DNA from: Jannaschia pagri
GTDB lineage: Bacteria; Pseudomonadota; Alphaproteobacteria; Rhodobacterales; Rhodobacteraceae
Assembly: GCF_019655435.1 (NCBI RefSeq)
Contig: NZ_BPFH01000002.1
Location: 248,001 to 312,000 of the forward strand
Length of the DNA stretch: 64,000 nucleotides
Reading direction: 5' to 3'
This document shows positions 1-9,567 of the stretch, one piece after another. The stretch's first letter is position 1. Every line of letters starts with the position of its first letter. Below the pieces are notes generated by a model. That model did not search any database and was not told the origin of the DNA. It saw only the letters and a program-made list of their open reading frames with translations. The position numbers and the translations under genes are program-made.

Positions 1-292
1 CAGGTCATCGCGAGTCGCTTTCTGTCTTTGCATCGAGATTGGCCGTCTCGCCGGAGATAGCCGGGCGTGGGCCGCCGTAAAGTAAGCGGGTCGAGTTTCG
101 CGGTCGGGCGACGCGACATCGCGTGCCGACCGTGGGTCAACGCGCTGAAGCCCATAGGGTTCCATCCCAACGCCCCAACCAATCGGACCCGGATTCCACA
201 GGGCGGCTCGCTTTGCATGCGCCGTGGGGTTGTGCCCACCTGTCGCCCGCCTATAAGGCGGCCAATTTGGCGCGCTGCAGGGGGTCCGGACC

Positions 293-3200
293 ATGCCCAA
301 ACGGGACGATATCAAGTCGATCATGATCATCGGGGCGGGGCCAATCGTCATCGGACAGGCCTGCGAATTCGACTACTCTGGCGCGCAAGCCTGTAAGGCC
401 CTGCGCGAAGAAGGCTATCGCGTTATCCTGGTCAATTCGAACCCCGCGACGATCATGACCGATCCGGGCCTCGCCGATGCGACCTACATCGAGCCGATCA
501 CGCCCGAGGTCGTCGCCAAGATCATCGAGAAGGAACGGCCTGACGCTCTGTTGCCGACGATGGGCGGACAAACGGGCCTGAACACCTCTTTGGCGCTGGA
601 CGACATGGGCGTCCTCGAAAAGTTCGACGTGGAGCTGATCGGCGCCAAGCGGGATGCCATCGAAATGGCCGAGGACCGCAAATTGTTCCGCGAAGCCATG
701 GACCGCCTGGGCATCGAGAACCCCAAGGCGCTGATCGTGGACGCGCCCAAGGTTGACGGGAAGTATGACATTGCGGCGGGCATGAAAAATGCCATGGACG
801 CGCTAGAGCATGTGGGCCTGCCCGCGATCATCCGGCCCGCCTTTACACTGGGCGGCACTGGCGGTGGCGTGGCCTATAATCGCGCCGACTACGAAGCGAT
901 CTGCCGCACCGGGTTGGAGGCTTCACCGGTTGCGCAGATCCTCGTGGATGAAAGCCTGCTCGGCTGGAAGGAATACGAGATGGAGGTCGTCCGCGACAAA
1001 GCGGACAATGCGATCATCGTCTGTTCCATCGAAAACGTGGACCCCATGGGCGTGCATACGGGCGATTCCATCACCGTGGCCCCGGCGCTGACGCTGACGG
1101 ACAAAGAATACCAAATCATGCGGACCCACTCGATCAACGTCCTACGGGAGATCGGGGTGGAGACCGGCGGTTCGAACGTCCAATGGGCCGTGAACCCAGC
1201 CGATGGCCGCATGGTGGTGATCGAGATGAACCCGCGGGTTTCACGGTCCTCGGCTTTGGCCTCCAAGGCGACGGGTTTCCCGATTGCAAAGATCGCCGCC
1301 AAGCTGGCCGTGGGCTTTACGCTGGACGAGTTGGACAACGACATCACCGGGGTCACCCCCGCCTCGTTCGAGCCGTCCATCGACTATGTCGTGACTAAGA
1401 TCCCGCGCTTCGCCTTTGAGAAGTTCCCGGGTGCCGAGCCGCTGCTCACCACGGCGATGAAGTCGGTGGGCGAAGCTATGGCCATCGGACGAACCTTCCA
1501 CGAAAGCGTGCAAAAGGCGCTCGCCTCCATGGAAACGGGTCTGACCGGGTTTGACGAAATCGAACTTCCTGATGACCCTGCCGCCATCCGCGCGGCGCTC
1601 GGTCGACAGACGCCTGACCGGCTGCGTGTTGTTGCCCAGGCCATGCGTCAAGGCTTGTCTAATAGCGATATTCACGCGGTCACGATGTTTGATTCGTGGT
1701 TCTTGGATCGGATCCGTGAAATCATAGACTTGGAAGCCGAGGTTCAGGCAGATGGCCTGCCGATTGAGGAAGCTGGACTTAGACGCCTCAAACAATTTGG
1801 CTTCACCGATGCACGTCTCGCCAAGTTGACGGGCCGCACCGAAGACAACGTCCGCCGGGCACGTCAAAACCTGGGCGTGGTTGCACAATTCAAACGGATC
1901 GACACCTGCGCCGCCGAGTTCGAGGCCCAGACGCCCTACATGTATTCCACCTACGAGGCGCCCGTCATGGGCGAGGCGGAATGCGAGAGCCGTCCGACAG
2001 ACGCCAAGAAGGTCGTGATCCTAGGCGGTGGACCAAACCGGATCGGTCAAGGGATCGAGTTCGACTATTGCTGCTGCCATGCCTGCTTTGCGCTGAGCGA
2101 TCAGGGGTACGAGACCATCATGGTCAATTGTAACCCCGAGACGGTCAGCACGGATTACGACACCTCGGACCGCCTCTACTTTGAGCCGCTCACGTTGGAG
2201 CATGTGCTGGAGATCCTGCGCGCAGAACAAGCCAACGGAACGCTCCATGGCGTGATCGTTCAGTTCGGCGGACAGACGCCGCTGAAGCTGGCCAACGCTC
2301 TGCACGATGCGGGCATTCCGATCCTGGGCACGACGCCCGACGCCATCGACCTGGCGGAGGACCGTGACCGGTTTAAGCAACTGGTCGAGCGTCTGGACCT
2401 GCTACAGCCGGTCAACGCCATCGCCCATTCCGACGAAGAGGCCCGGTTGCGCGCCGCCGAGATCGGGTTCCCGCTCGTGATCCGACCGTCCTACGTCTTA
2501 GGCGGGCGCGCGATGGAGATCGTGCGCGATATGGCCCAGCTGGAGCGTTACATCCGCGACGCCGTGGTCGTGTCCGGCGACAGCCCCGTCCTGCTCGACA
2601 GCTACCTGTCTGGCGCCATCGAGGTGGATGTGGACGCGCTGTCCGACGGTGAAGCCGTTCATGTAGCGGGCATCATGCAGCACATCGAAGAGGCCGGCGT
2701 CCACTCCGGCGATAGCGCCTGCTGCTTGCCGCCCCATTCCCTGTCCGTGGATGTCATCGGAGAGATCCGTCGCCAGACCGAAGCCCTGGCCCGCGCGCTG
2801 CGCGTCGTTGGCCTGATGAATGTGCAGTTCGCGGTGAAGGACGAAAAGGTCTACCTGATCGAAGTGAACCCCCGCGCGTCGCGGACCGTGCCCTTCGTGG
2901 CCAAGGCCGTCGACTCGGCCATCGCCTCCATCGCCGCGCGGCTGATGGCTGGGGAGCCGCTGTCGAACTTCCCCCTGCGCGACCCCTACCCCGCCGACGC
3001 CGCCATCGCCCACGTTCCCATGGGCGACACCATGATGCTGTCGCACCCGGACACGCCCTGGTTCAGCGTCAAAGAGGCCGTGTTGCCCTTCGCGCGGTTC
3101 CCAGGTGTGGACACGCTGCTGGGGCCGGAGATGCGCTCCACCGGCGAAGTGATGGGCTGGGACCGCAGCTTTGCCCGCGCCTTCCTCAAGGCGCAGCTTG

Positions 3201-3610
3201 GCGCGGGCGTGACGCTGCCGGATGGCGGAACCGTCTTTTTGTCGATCAAAGACGCGGACAAGGGGCCACAACTGGTCGAAACGGCCGGTCTGCTAACCTC
3301 CATGGGCTTCAAGATCCTCGCGACCTCTGGCACGGCGGAATACTTGGCGCGCTACGGGATCGAGACGCGGCATGTGAACAAAGCCTATGAGGGCGGGCGC
3401 ACGGTCGTGGACGTGATGAAGGATGGCGAGGTGTCCTTGGTGATGAACACCACCGAAGGCGCGCAGGCCGTGGAGGACAGCCGCTCCATGCGCAGTGTCG
3501 CGCTGATGGATCGCATCCCTTACTTCACCACGTTGTCAGGGGCCCATGCCGCCGCCTTGGCCATGCAAGCCCGCGATGAGGGCGACGTGGAAGTGAGATC
3601 ACTGCAGTAA
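293..3610 (+). CDS. carB: Carbamoyl-phosphate synthase large subunit
   Basis: Makes carbamoyl phosphate from bicarbonate, ammonia (passed from CarA glutaminase) and two ATP, for arginine and pyrimidine synthesis in the cytoplasm. The 1105-residue product has the full duplicated architecture: an N-terminal carboxyphosphate half opening with [19 protein letters not shown], its repeat near residue 570 ([18 protein letters not shown]), two ATP-grasp regions (about 130-320 and 690-880) and a C-terminal MGS-like regulatory domain (about 940-1095). It is slightly longer than E. coli CarB (1073), as is usual in alphaproteobacteria. The ATG follows a purine-rich CAGGGGGT stretch. carA is not adjacent. 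The 292 bases upstream contain no gene I can support and presumably hold the promoter. Confidence 0.98.
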   Translation: MPKRDDIKSIMIIGAGPIVIGQACEFDYSGAQACKALREEGYRVILVNSNPATIMTDPGLADATYIEPITPEVVAKIIEKERPDALLPTMGGQTGLNTSLALDDMGVLEKFDVELIGAKRDAIEMAEDRKLFREAMDRLGIENPKALIVDAPKVDGKYDIAAGMKNAMDALEHVGLPAIIRPAFTLGGTGGGVAYNRADYEAICRTGLEASPVAQILVDESLLGWKEYEMEVVRDKADNAIIVCSIENVDPMGVHTGDSITVAPALTLTDKEYQIMRTHSINVLREIGVETGGSNVQWAVNPADGRMVVIEMNPRVSRSSALASKATGFPIAKIAAKLAVGFTLDELDNDITGVTPASFEPSIDYVVTKIPRFAFEKFPGAEPLLTTAMKSVGEAMAIGRTFHESVQKALASMETGLTGFDEIELPDDPAAIRAALGRQTPDRLRVVAQAMRQGLSNSDIHAVTMFDSWFLDRIREIIDLEAEVQADGLPIEEAGLRRLKQFGFTDARLAKLTGRTEDNVRRARQNLGVVAQFKRIDTCAAEFEAQTPYMYSTYEAPVMGEAECESRPTDAKKVVILGGGPNRIGQGIEFDYCCCHACFALSDQGYETIMVNCNPETVSTDYDTSDRLYFEPLTLEHVLEILRAEQANGTLHGVIVQFGGQTPLKLANALHDAGIPILGTTPDAIDLAEDRDRFKQLVERLDLLQPVNAIAHSDEEARLRAAEIGFPLVIRPSYVLGGRAMEIVRDMAQLERYIRDAVVVSGDSPVLLDSYLSGAIEVDVDALSDGEAVHVAGIMQHIEEAGVHSGDSACCLPPHSLSVDVIGEIRRQTEALARALRVVGLMNVQFAVKDEKVYLIEVNPRASRTVPFVAKAVDSAIASIAARLMAGEPLSNFPLRDPYPADAAIAHVPMGDTMMLSHPDTPWFSVKEAVLPFARFPGVDTLLGPEMRSTGEVMGWDRSFARAFLKAQLGAGVTLPDGGTVFLSIKDADKGPQLVETAGLLTSMGFKILATSGTAEYLARYGIETRHVNKAYEGGRTVVDVMKDGEVSLVMNTTEGAQAVEDSRSMRSVALMDRIPYFTTLSGAHAAALAMQARDEGDVEVRSLQ

Positions 3611-3742
3611 CCTGCGCAGGACGCCGCAGCATTTGAGTCAAATTGTCGACGAATGCCACGGGGAGGCCATGCTGCAACCCCGTGGCGGTTTCGTCCCTGC
3701 CGTGTTGCCCCCCCAGGTTTGGGGCGTTCACACACGGTTAGG

Positions 3743-4291
3743 ATGGCACCGATGACAGATGGTTTCCCGGCGAAGACGCCGCTCTCTTCCTTGCTCTCGT
3801 TCTTGCCCCTCCGGCGGAGCGCGCCGGACCAAGACGCTGCGTTCTCCCATATGAAAGGGGCCGAGATCCGTGAGCGGGTCTTTACCCATGTGTCGGACCT
3901 GGCGCATCGGCACGGTCTGCATGTGGCGCCGTCGGTTGCGATGGGGGCTGTGTTCAGCGTGCTTGACGGGCGCCTCGCGGGCCGCGCCACCGGGGCGCGT
4001 AGCGCGCTGGCCCACGCGCGGGTCGATGTTCTGTTGCTCGACCGTGCCGCGCGGCCGGTCCTGGCGTTGGACCATGCCCCCCAAGCGGCGATGTCCCGCG
4101 CCGAACGGGGACAATTGCGGCTGAAGGCACAAATGTTTGAGCGCGCTGGCTTGCCACTGCTGATCCTGCACGGGTTGGCACAGTGGGACGATGACAAGAT
4201 CACCATCGAGGCGAAGCTGGCGCTTCTTCAGGGAACTTCTGGCCCGGCGGAAACAAGAACGTGGCGGCAAGGACGCCGGTCGGGTGGTTGA
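3743..4291 (+). CDS. DUF2726-like hypothetical protein
   Basis: Product of about 182 residues. The central part (RVDVLLLDRAARPVLALDHAP, then a Leu/Lys helix and AGLPLLIL) resembles the DUF2726 pattern, in which a conserved Asp and hydrophobic strands form a restriction-endonuclease-like core. The family's biochemical role is unknown. I chose the ATG at 3743, preceded by GGTTAGG; an ATG at 3752 is also possible, and an in-frame extension to 3653 is low-complexity and unlikely. It lies 132 bases after carB on the same strand and could be co-transcribed. A second protein with the same kind of core is encoded at 26735-27331. The family call is by eye and the catalytic Asp/Glu/Lys set is not obvious, so function stays open. 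Confidence 0.6.
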   Translation: MAPMTDGFPAKTPLSSLLSFLPLRRSAPDQDAAFSHMKGAEIRERVFTHVSDLAHRHGLHVAPSVAMGAVFSVLDGRLAGRATGARSALAHARVDVLLLDRAARPVLALDHAPQAAMSRAERGQLRLKAQMFERAGLPLLILHGLAQWDDDKITIEAKLALLQGTSGPAETRTWRQGRRSGG

Positions 4292-4345
4292 CCTGCGCTA
4301 GGGCGCCCGGCACACCCGTGTCCACCGCGCGCAACGCCCAGAGAG

Positions 4346-5473
4346 ATGTCCATGACGCAGGTCGCCATTACCGGAACGGGTGTCTTCACCCCCAGCGAGG
4401 TTATCACCAACGATGAGTTGGTGGCGGCCTTCAACGCCTTCGCCGATCTGGAGAACACGCGGAATGCTGCGGCCATCGCCGCCGGTGAGCAAAAGCCGAT
4501 CCCCCATTCCAGCGCCGATTTCATCACATCAGCCAGCGGGATCGAGCAACGCCATGTGCTGAACAAGTCGGGCGTTCTGGATCCCACGCGGATGTTTCCC
4601 CGCCTGCCCGAACGCGCCGATGACGCCCCGAGCCAGATGGCCGAGATGGCCGTGGCCGCGGCGACCGAGGCCCTGGCCATGGCGGGTGTCGCGCCCGAAG
4701 ACATCGACGCAGTGATCTGCGCGGCGTCTAACCACGAACGGGCCTACCCAGCCATCGCAATCGAGGTTCAGACCTTACTGGGTGCGGGCGGATTCGCTTT
4801 CGACATGAACGTGGCCTGTTCGTCGGCCACCTTCGGGATTCAAGCGGCGGCGGATATGATCCGCTCCGGCTCGATCCGTAGGGCGTTGGTCGTCAACCCG
4901 GAGATCTGCTCCGCCCACCTGGAGTGGCGTGACCGCGATTGTCACTTCATCTTTGGGGATGTCTGCACCGCCGTCATCCTGGAGCCGGAGGACTTGGCCG
5001 AGGGTCCGCGCTTCACCATTGACAGCACGCGGTGCGCAACGCGGTTTTCGAACAATATCCGCAACAAAGACGGCTTCCTACGGCGCACGCGGGACGCCAT
5101 GGAGGACCGGCGCGACATGCAATTCATGCAGAACGGGCGCAAGGTGTTCAAAGAAGTGCTGCCCATGGTCTCTGCCCATATCGCGGGCCACATGGCCGAC
5201 GAGGGGGTCGGCGCCGATGACCTGAGCCGCCTGTGGCTCCACCAAGCCAACAAATCCATGAACGATTTCATCGGCAAAAAGGTGCTGGGGCGCGTGCCGT
5301 CCCCCGAGGAGCAGCCGAACATCCTTCAGGATTATGCCAACACCTCGTCCGCCGGGTCGATCATCGCTTTCGCGAAGCACTCCGCCGATCTTGTGGACGG
5401 GGATCGTGGCCTGATCTGTTCGTTTGGTGCGGGCTACTCGGTCGGGTCGGTCCTTGTCACGCGACGGGTCTGA
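4346..5473 (+). CDS. Beta-ketoacyl-ACP synthase III, PA3286-type
   Basis: Thiolase-fold condensing enzyme of 375 residues. The KAS III triad is visible: Cys158 in NVACSSATFG, His299 in LWLHQANKSM and Asn332 in ANTSSAGS. The N-terminal half carries an insertion (about residues 36-75, ENTRNAAAIAAGEQ) typical of the longer FabH-like group that includes Pseudomonas PA3286, which is known to condense octanoyl-CoA with malonyl-ACP and so feed beta-oxidation intermediates into fatty-acid synthesis. Housekeeping FabH is about 320 residues, so this is probably an accessory shunt enzyme and not the main initiator; that substrate assignment is inference from family resemblance. Start ATG at 4346; a second in-frame ATG lies six bases later. 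Confidence 0.85.
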   Translation: MSMTQVAITGTGVFTPSEVITNDELVAAFNAFADLENTRNAAAIAAGEQKPIPHSSADFITSASGIEQRHVLNKSGVLDPTRMFPRLPERADDAPSQMAEMAVAAATEALAMAGVAPEDIDAVICAASNHERAYPAIAIEVQTLLGAGGFAFDMNVACSSATFGIQAAADMIRSGSIRRALVVNPEICSAHLEWRDRDCHFIFGDVCTAVILEPEDLAEGPRFTIDSTRCATRFSNNIRNKDGFLRRTRDAMEDRRDMQFMQNGRKVFKEVLPMVSAHIAGHMADEGVGADDLSRLWLHQANKSMNDFIGKKVLGRVPSPEEQPNILQDYANTSSAGSIIAFAKHSADLVDGDRGLICSFGAGYSVGSVLVTRRV

Positions 5474-5492
5474 CGGGCGAGCGACGCAGCGA

Positions 5493-5963
5493 CTATTCTG
5501 TCCGACGGACTTCGATCTGCAAATGCATCTTCATGTCCACCAGGACTTTCTGAAGCTCCATGGTCTCTGACAGCAGGCCGCGTGCCTCGGCAGGTGTGAT
5601 CACATTGTTAGAAATGGCGCTGGCGTAGGCGTTCATCAGCATCGCAAACCGTTCAGATATAAGCGCAATGTCGTGACTTACGGCACCTGGCCCGCCCTCG
5701 GTGACGCGTCCGGGGCCAGCATCGAGCGTCAGTCCAGCCAGTTCCGCCAGAGCATGGGTCACATGCGGATACTTCGCCGCGCCTTCCAACCGGGCCACCG
5801 CGTCAACGGGCATGAACCGTTCCCGGTGTTCATCGTGGTCCGAATAATAGCGCCCTAAGGTCGCCTTAGACTTGCCCGTCACCGTGCAAGCCGCCTGGAC
5901 TCCGACGTCCTTTACCAAGGCTTCGGTATGTTGCTTCAAGTAGGAATTAATGTTGCGGGTCAT
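5493..5963 (-). CDS. Hypothetical protein with N-terminal HTH-like segment
   Basis: 156-residue soluble protein that I do not recognise with certainty. Residues about 20-40 (GVQAACTVTGKSKATLGRYYS) look like a helix-turn-helix, and the pattern recalls phage CII-like regulators. The C-terminal third is helical (LLSETMELQKVLVDMKMHLQ) and could be a dimerisation coil. It is convergent with the KAS III gene (19 bases apart) and divergent from tdk. The ATG is preceded by GTAGGGGGACC; a TTGACG motif lies only about 20 bases before the start, so it is either a -35 of a very short leader or coincidental. It is probably a DNA-binding regulator, but target and signal are unknown. Confidence 0.6.
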   Translation of the reverse strand: MTRNINSYLKQHTEALVKDVGVQAACTVTGKSKATLGRYYSDHDEHRERFMPVDAVARLEGAAKYPHVTHALAELAGLTLDAGPGRVTEGGPGAVSHDIALISERFAMLMNAYASAISNNVITPAEARGLLSETMELQKVLVDMKMHLQIEVRRTE

Positions 5964-6147
5964 CTAGGGTCCCCCTACGTCAACTTTAGCACTGTCCCGT
6001 GGTTGGGGGAAAGCAGAGCGCGGTTTCCCATGACGCTTCGGTGACAGGATGCCTTAGAGACGGGCGCATCACGGGGCAGCGCCGCAATCGGTGACGTCCT
6101 TTTGATCGGTCACGGACCCGGACCCCCGGGGCGCCACACCCAAAGAT

Positions 6148-6206
6148 GGCCCCGTCGACCGCTACGGGGCCCCATGCTTTGGCGCAGGCGTGGGGTCTTT
6201 TCTTTT
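6148..6206 (+). promoter_or_regulatory. tdk leader: two overlapping hairpins and a T-tract
   Basis: Hairpin 1 (6148-6171) pairs GGCCCCGT with ACGGGGCC around an 8-base loop. Hairpin 2 (6170-6195) pairs CCCCATGC with GCGTGGGG around a 10-base loop and is followed at once by TCTTTTCTTTT (6196-6206), like an intrinsic terminator. They share bases 6170-6171, so the full stems cannot both form. The terminator lies 27 bases before the tdk ATG and points into tdk, which suggests attenuation. No ligand-binding fold or leader peptide was recognised. Confidence 0.5.
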
Positions 6207-6233
6207 CGGTCATCTGCGGGCAGGACCGGCGCC

Positions 6234-6845
6234 ATGGCCAAGCTGTACTTTCACTATTCGACCATGAACGCGGGTAAGAGCACGCTGCTCTTGCAGGCGT
6301 CCTATAACTACATCGAACGGGATATGCAGACCTACCTGCTGACCGCGACGTTTGACGACCGCGCGGGCCGGGCGCGCATTGCCAGTCGCATCGGGATCGA
6401 GGCGGAGGCCGACACCTACGACGCCGAGAGCGACCTGTTTGCGATGATCGCAGCCCGGTTGCGGGCGGGTCCGTGCCACTGCGTGTTGGTGGACGAGGCC
6501 CAATGGTTGTCGCGGGACCAGGTCTGGCAACTGGCGCGGGCTGTGGACGACCTGGGGGTGCCCGTCATGGCCTATGGGCTGCGGGTGGATTTTCGCGGCG
6601 AGTTGTTTCCGGGATCCGCCGCGCTTTTGGCCCTGGCCGATGAAATGCGAGAGGTCCGCACGATCTGTCACTGTGGGCGCAAGGCGACAATGGTGATTCG
6701 TGTGGACGGCGAGGGACGGGCGTTGACCGACGGCGCCCAGGTCGAGGTTGGGGGCAACGACCGATATGTCTCGCTCTGTCGCAAGCACTTTCGCGAAGCG
6801 ATCGGAGACCGGGTGCCAGAGGCTTCGCTCGGGCCCAAAGCCTAG
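6234..6845 (+). CDS. tdk: Thymidine kinase, type II
   Basis: Phosphorylates thymidine with ATP in pyrimidine salvage. The 203-residue product starts with the family's YFHYSTMNAGKS P-loop (Lys15, Ser16), has a DEAQ switch segment near residue 90 containing the catalytic Glu, a thymidine-loop region (AYGLRVDFRGELFPGS), and a Cys-rich zinc region (ICHCGRKAT, then LCRKHF). The ATG at 6234 gives the exact family N-terminus; an upstream in-frame extension runs through the hairpin leader and is not coding. AGGAC lies about 8 bases before the start. A hairpin followed by TTT at 6861-6885 ends the transcript, convergent with the deaminase gene. Confidence 0.95.
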   Translation: MAKLYFHYSTMNAGKSTLLLQASYNYIERDMQTYLLTATFDDRAGRARIASRIGIEAEADTYDAESDLFAMIAARLRAGPCHCVLVDEAQWLSRDQVWQLARAVDDLGVPVMAYGLRVDFRGELFPGSAALLALADEMREVRTICHCGRKATMVIRVDGEGRALTDGAQVEVGGNDRYVSLCRKHFREAIGDRVPEASLGPKA

Positions 6846-6860
6846 CGACGCCCCCATCAT

Positions 6861-6885
6861 GGGCTGGACCGCCAGCCAGCCCTTT
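6861..6885 (+). terminator. Terminator after tdk
   Basis: GGGCTGG and CCAGCCC form a 7-bp stem with an 8-base loop followed by TTT. It sits 15 bases after the tdk stop codon, in the short convergent gap before the deaminase gene. Confidence 0.5.
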
Positions 6886-6910
6886 CACGGCGTGTGTCCC
6901 AATGTGGCGC

Positions 6911-8233
6911 TTAGACCTTCAGCGCGGTCACCAAAGCCTCGGCCCGGGCAATCAATCGCGGCAGGTCGATGGTCGTCAGATGCCCACCATCCACGACACG
7001 CCGCCCCTCCACGAACAAATCCCGCACCCGGCGCGGCCCCGCGAACAGCAGCGCCGTGCGGTCCCAACTGCCCGCCGCATCGATCCCGGACATGTCCCAG
7101 ACCGCCAAGTCTGCCCGGTATCCCGGGGCGATGACGCCAATGTCGTCGCGGCCCAAAACCCGCGCGCCCCCCTCGGTCGCCACGCGCAGCGCCTCGGCAC
7201 CGGTCATGGCGTCGCCTCCTAAGGCAACGCGCTGCAGCAACATGGCCTGGCGCGCTTCGTCAATCAGGCTGGCTTGGTCGTTCGAGGCTGAGCCGTCCAC
7301 GCCCAAACCGACCGGCACGCCTTCGTCCAACATCGCGCGGAGCGGTGCGATACCCGAGCCCAGCCGACAGTTCGAACAGGGGCAATGGGCGACACCGGTC
7401 CCCGTGCGGGCGAAGAGGTCGATTTCGGACGGGTCCAGTTTCACGCAATGGGCATGCCAGACGTCCTCGCCCACCCAACCAAGGTCAGCAGCATATTGAC
7501 CCGGACGGCAGCCAAAGACCTCCTGACTGAAGGTCACGTCGTCGGCGTCCTCGGCCAGATGCGTATGGAGACGCACCCCTTTGTCCCGCGCCAGGACCGC
7601 CGTTTCGCGCATCAGGTCCTGGCTCACCGAAAACGGCGAGCATGGGGCCAGGCCGACACGGCACATGGAGCCCGGTGCTGGATCGTGAAAGCTATCGACG
7701 ACACGCACACAGTCTTCGAGGATAGCCGCCTCGGACTCGACCAGGTAATCGGGGGGCAAGCCGCCCTTGCTCTGACCGACGGACATCCCCCCACGCGTTG
7801 GGTGAAACCGCAGGCCCACCTCGGCAGCCGCATGGATGGTGTCTTCCAAGCGCGCGCCGTTGGGGAACAGATAGAGATGGTCGGAGGACGTGGTGCACCC
7901 CGACAGGGCCAATTCCGCCAGACCCAATTGCGTAGCGACATGCATGTGGTCCGGCGTGAACTGCGCCCAAATCGGGTAGAGCGCCTTAAGCCAGCCGAAG
8001 AGCGGGGCATTCTGGCCCTCGGGCACCGCGCGTGTCAGGGTCTGATACAGATGGTGGTGGGTATTCACGAGGCCGGGGGTGATGAGACACCCCGTCGCCT
8101 CCACGGTCGCAGCACCCTGCGGCTTGAGATCGGCGCCAACCTCCGCGATCTCACCGCCACGGATCAGCACGTCCGCTTCGGTGGCGCCCTCTGGTCCCCA
8201 GACCAATCCCCCACGCAGCAGCGTGTCAGGCAT
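6911..8233 (-). CDS. 8-oxoguanine deaminase (amidohydrolase family)
   Basis: 440-residue metal-dependent amidohydrolase of the AtzB/TrzN/8-oxoguanine deaminase group (family member Pa0142 converts 8-oxoguanine to uric acid). Visible metal and catalytic elements: NTHHHLYQ near residue 60, HLAEDADDV, WHAHCVKLD and GVDGSASND, in the usual order along the TIM barrel, plus flanking beta-sandwich strands at both ends (MPDTLLRGG... and ...ADLAVWDMSG). The N-terminal GLVNTHHHLYQTLTRA pattern fits the 8-oxoguanine deaminase subgroup better than guanine deaminase; the substrate is inferred. Its start overlaps the 3' end of the HisN-like gene by 8 bases, so the two are translationally coupled. Confidence 0.85.
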   Translation of the reverse strand: MPDTLLRGGLVWGPEGATEADVLIRGGEIAEVGADLKPQGAATVEATGCLITPGLVNTHHHLYQTLTRAVPEGQNAPLFGWLKALYPIWAQFTPDHMHVATQLGLAELALSGCTTSSDHLYLFPNGARLEDTIHAAAEVGLRFHPTRGGMSVGQSKGGLPPDYLVESEAAILEDCVRVVDSFHDPAPGSMCRVGLAPCSPFSVSQDLMRETAVLARDKGVRLHTHLAEDADDVTFSQEVFGCRPGQYAADLGWVGEDVWHAHCVKLDPSEIDLFARTGTGVAHCPCSNCRLGSGIAPLRAMLDEGVPVGLGVDGSASNDQASLIDEARQAMLLQRVALGGDAMTGAEALRVATEGGARVLGRDDIGVIAPGYRADLAVWDMSGIDAAGSWDRTALLFAGPRRVRDLFVEGRRVVDGGHLTTIDLPRLIARAEALVTALKV

Positions 8234-9014
8234 TGAGCAACTTCATCGCCGCAGCGTGTAAGGCTGGCGTCGCCGCCGCGAGCATCGTGCCGCCGTTATG
8301 GGCCGGGGCGCCCTCCCATGTGGTTGCCAGCCCGCCGGCGGCTTGGATGACAGCGATTGGTCCGGCCACATCGTAGGGTTGCAGGCCCGCCTCGATGACA
8401 AGATCCACCTGACCTGCTGCCAACAGGGCATAGCCGTAGCAGTCCAAGCCGTAGCGCGTCAGCTGGCAGGCCGCGGAAACACGTCGAAACGCCGCCCCCT
8501 GGACCGGGGTGCCCACTTCTGGAAAGGTGGTGAGCAGCGTCGCGCTGGCTAGGTCCGTCGTTGAGCGCACGGCCAGGTCGCGGCGATCCTCGCCCCGAGA
8601 CCAGATCGCACCGTCGGGGCCACCCTCGAACCGTTCGCCGGTAAACGGCTGGTCAATCAGGCCCAAAATGGGTCCGGTCTGATCCTGCACGGCAATCAAG
8701 ACCCCCCAAGTGGGTGTGCCGCTGATATAGGCGCGGGTCCCATCAATCGGGTCCAAGACCCAGGTCAAACCGCTGGTCCCGGCGGTGGCGCCCATCTCTT
8801 CGCCCAGAATGCCGTCCTCGGGCCGCACCTCGGCCAAAAGCGCGCGCATGGCGGCTTCGGCGTCGCGGTCTGCGATGGTGACAGGGTCGAAATCCGTCGT
8901 TTTGCTAACGACGTCCAGCGGTGCCCGGAAGTGTTTGAGCGTCTCGACCCGCGCGGCATCCGCAAGACGGCGGGCTAGCGCCTGGAGGGCGAGGATATCA
9001 GGACGGGCGAGCAT
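8226..9014 (-). CDS. hisN: Inositol-monophosphatase-family phosphatase, HisN-type
   Basis: 262-residue Mg-dependent phosphatase. Motifs: GEEMG, WVLDPIDGTRAYI (the family's DPIDGT metal-binding signature) and PYDVAGPIAVIQAAGG near the C-terminus (WD-like motif with Tyr-Asp). In actinobacteria and many alphaproteobacteria this subgroup is the histidinol-phosphate phosphatase of histidine synthesis; inositol-1-phosphate or a nucleotide phosphate are alternatives. I chose the ATG at 9014 because CGGAGGTT lies just upstream; an upstream in-frame start at 9038 lacks such a site. The stop overlaps the start of the 8-oxoguanine deaminase gene, which makes a two-gene operon. The link between the two activities is not obvious. 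Confidence 0.8.
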   Translation of the reverse strand: MLARPDILALQALARRLADAARVETLKHFRAPLDVVSKTTDFDPVTIADRDAEAAMRALLAEVRPEDGILGEEMGATAGTSGLTWVLDPIDGTRAYISGTPTWGVLIAVQDQTGPILGLIDQPFTGERFEGGPDGAIWSRGEDRRDLAVRSTTDLASATLLTTFPEVGTPVQGAAFRRVSAACQLTRYGLDCYGYALLAAGQVDLVIEAGLQPYDVAGPIAVIQAAGGLATTWEGAPAHNGGTMLAAATPALHAAAMKLLNA

Positions 9015-9100
9015 GGAACCTCCGAGGCGCACAATCAAAGAGGCAGCGGCTCATCATCGGGTTGCACACCGGTCAGAGGGCCGTCAAGCGTCGTCGTTGG

Positions 9101-9475
9101 TTAGCGCACGCCCTCGGACAACACACGTGCCAAGTCAAACAACCGCCGGCGTTGGTTTTCCGGGAGGGTGTAGTAGCTGCGGATGAGCTCCATCGCTTCC
9201 TTATCGGTCAGGAAATCTTCGGTGGAGGCGTCCGTCTCGCCGTTTTCAAGCCCCTCGAAGAAATGGGCGACATTCACCTCAAGCGCCTGGGCAATATCCC
9301 AGAGGCGAGAGGCCGACACGCGATTGGTCCCCGTCTCATATTTCTGGATCTGCTGAAACTTGATGCCCACCGCTTCGGCAAGCTGTTGTTGCGTTGTCCC
9401 CACCATCCATCGGCGGTGTCGGATCCGCTTCCCTACGTGCACGTCCACCGGATGCTTCACGGCGTTTCCCTTCAC
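9101..9475 (-). CDS. XRE-family transcriptional regulator
   Basis: 124-residue cytoplasmic DNA-binding protein. A Cro/C1-type HTH occupies about residues 12-70 (GKRIRHRRWMVGTTQQQLAE, then GIKFQQIQKYETGTNRVSAS), followed by an acidic linker and a short C-terminal helix (YYTLPENQRRRLFDLARVL). This architecture is a widespread single-copy regulator in Rhizobiales and Rhodobacterales. The upstream intergenic region holds an inverted repeat (9568-9617) that may be its operator. It is divergent from the quinone oxidoreductase gene and 86 bases upstream of the hisN-like gene on the same strand. Target genes are unknown. Confidence 0.85.
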   Translation of the reverse strand: MKGNAVKHPVDVHVGKRIRHRRWMVGTTQQQLAEAVGIKFQQIQKYETGTNRVSASRLWDIAQALEVNVAHFFEGLENGETDASTEDFLTDKEAMELIRSYYTLPENQRRRLFDLARVLSEGVR

Positions 9476-9567
9476 TTCGTTCTGGTGGCCAACGATAATT
9501 TCGGCCCTTCGATGGTATAATTAGATCAGAAGAGGCTTCGGCGCATTGCACGCAGTGGTTGAGGCAC

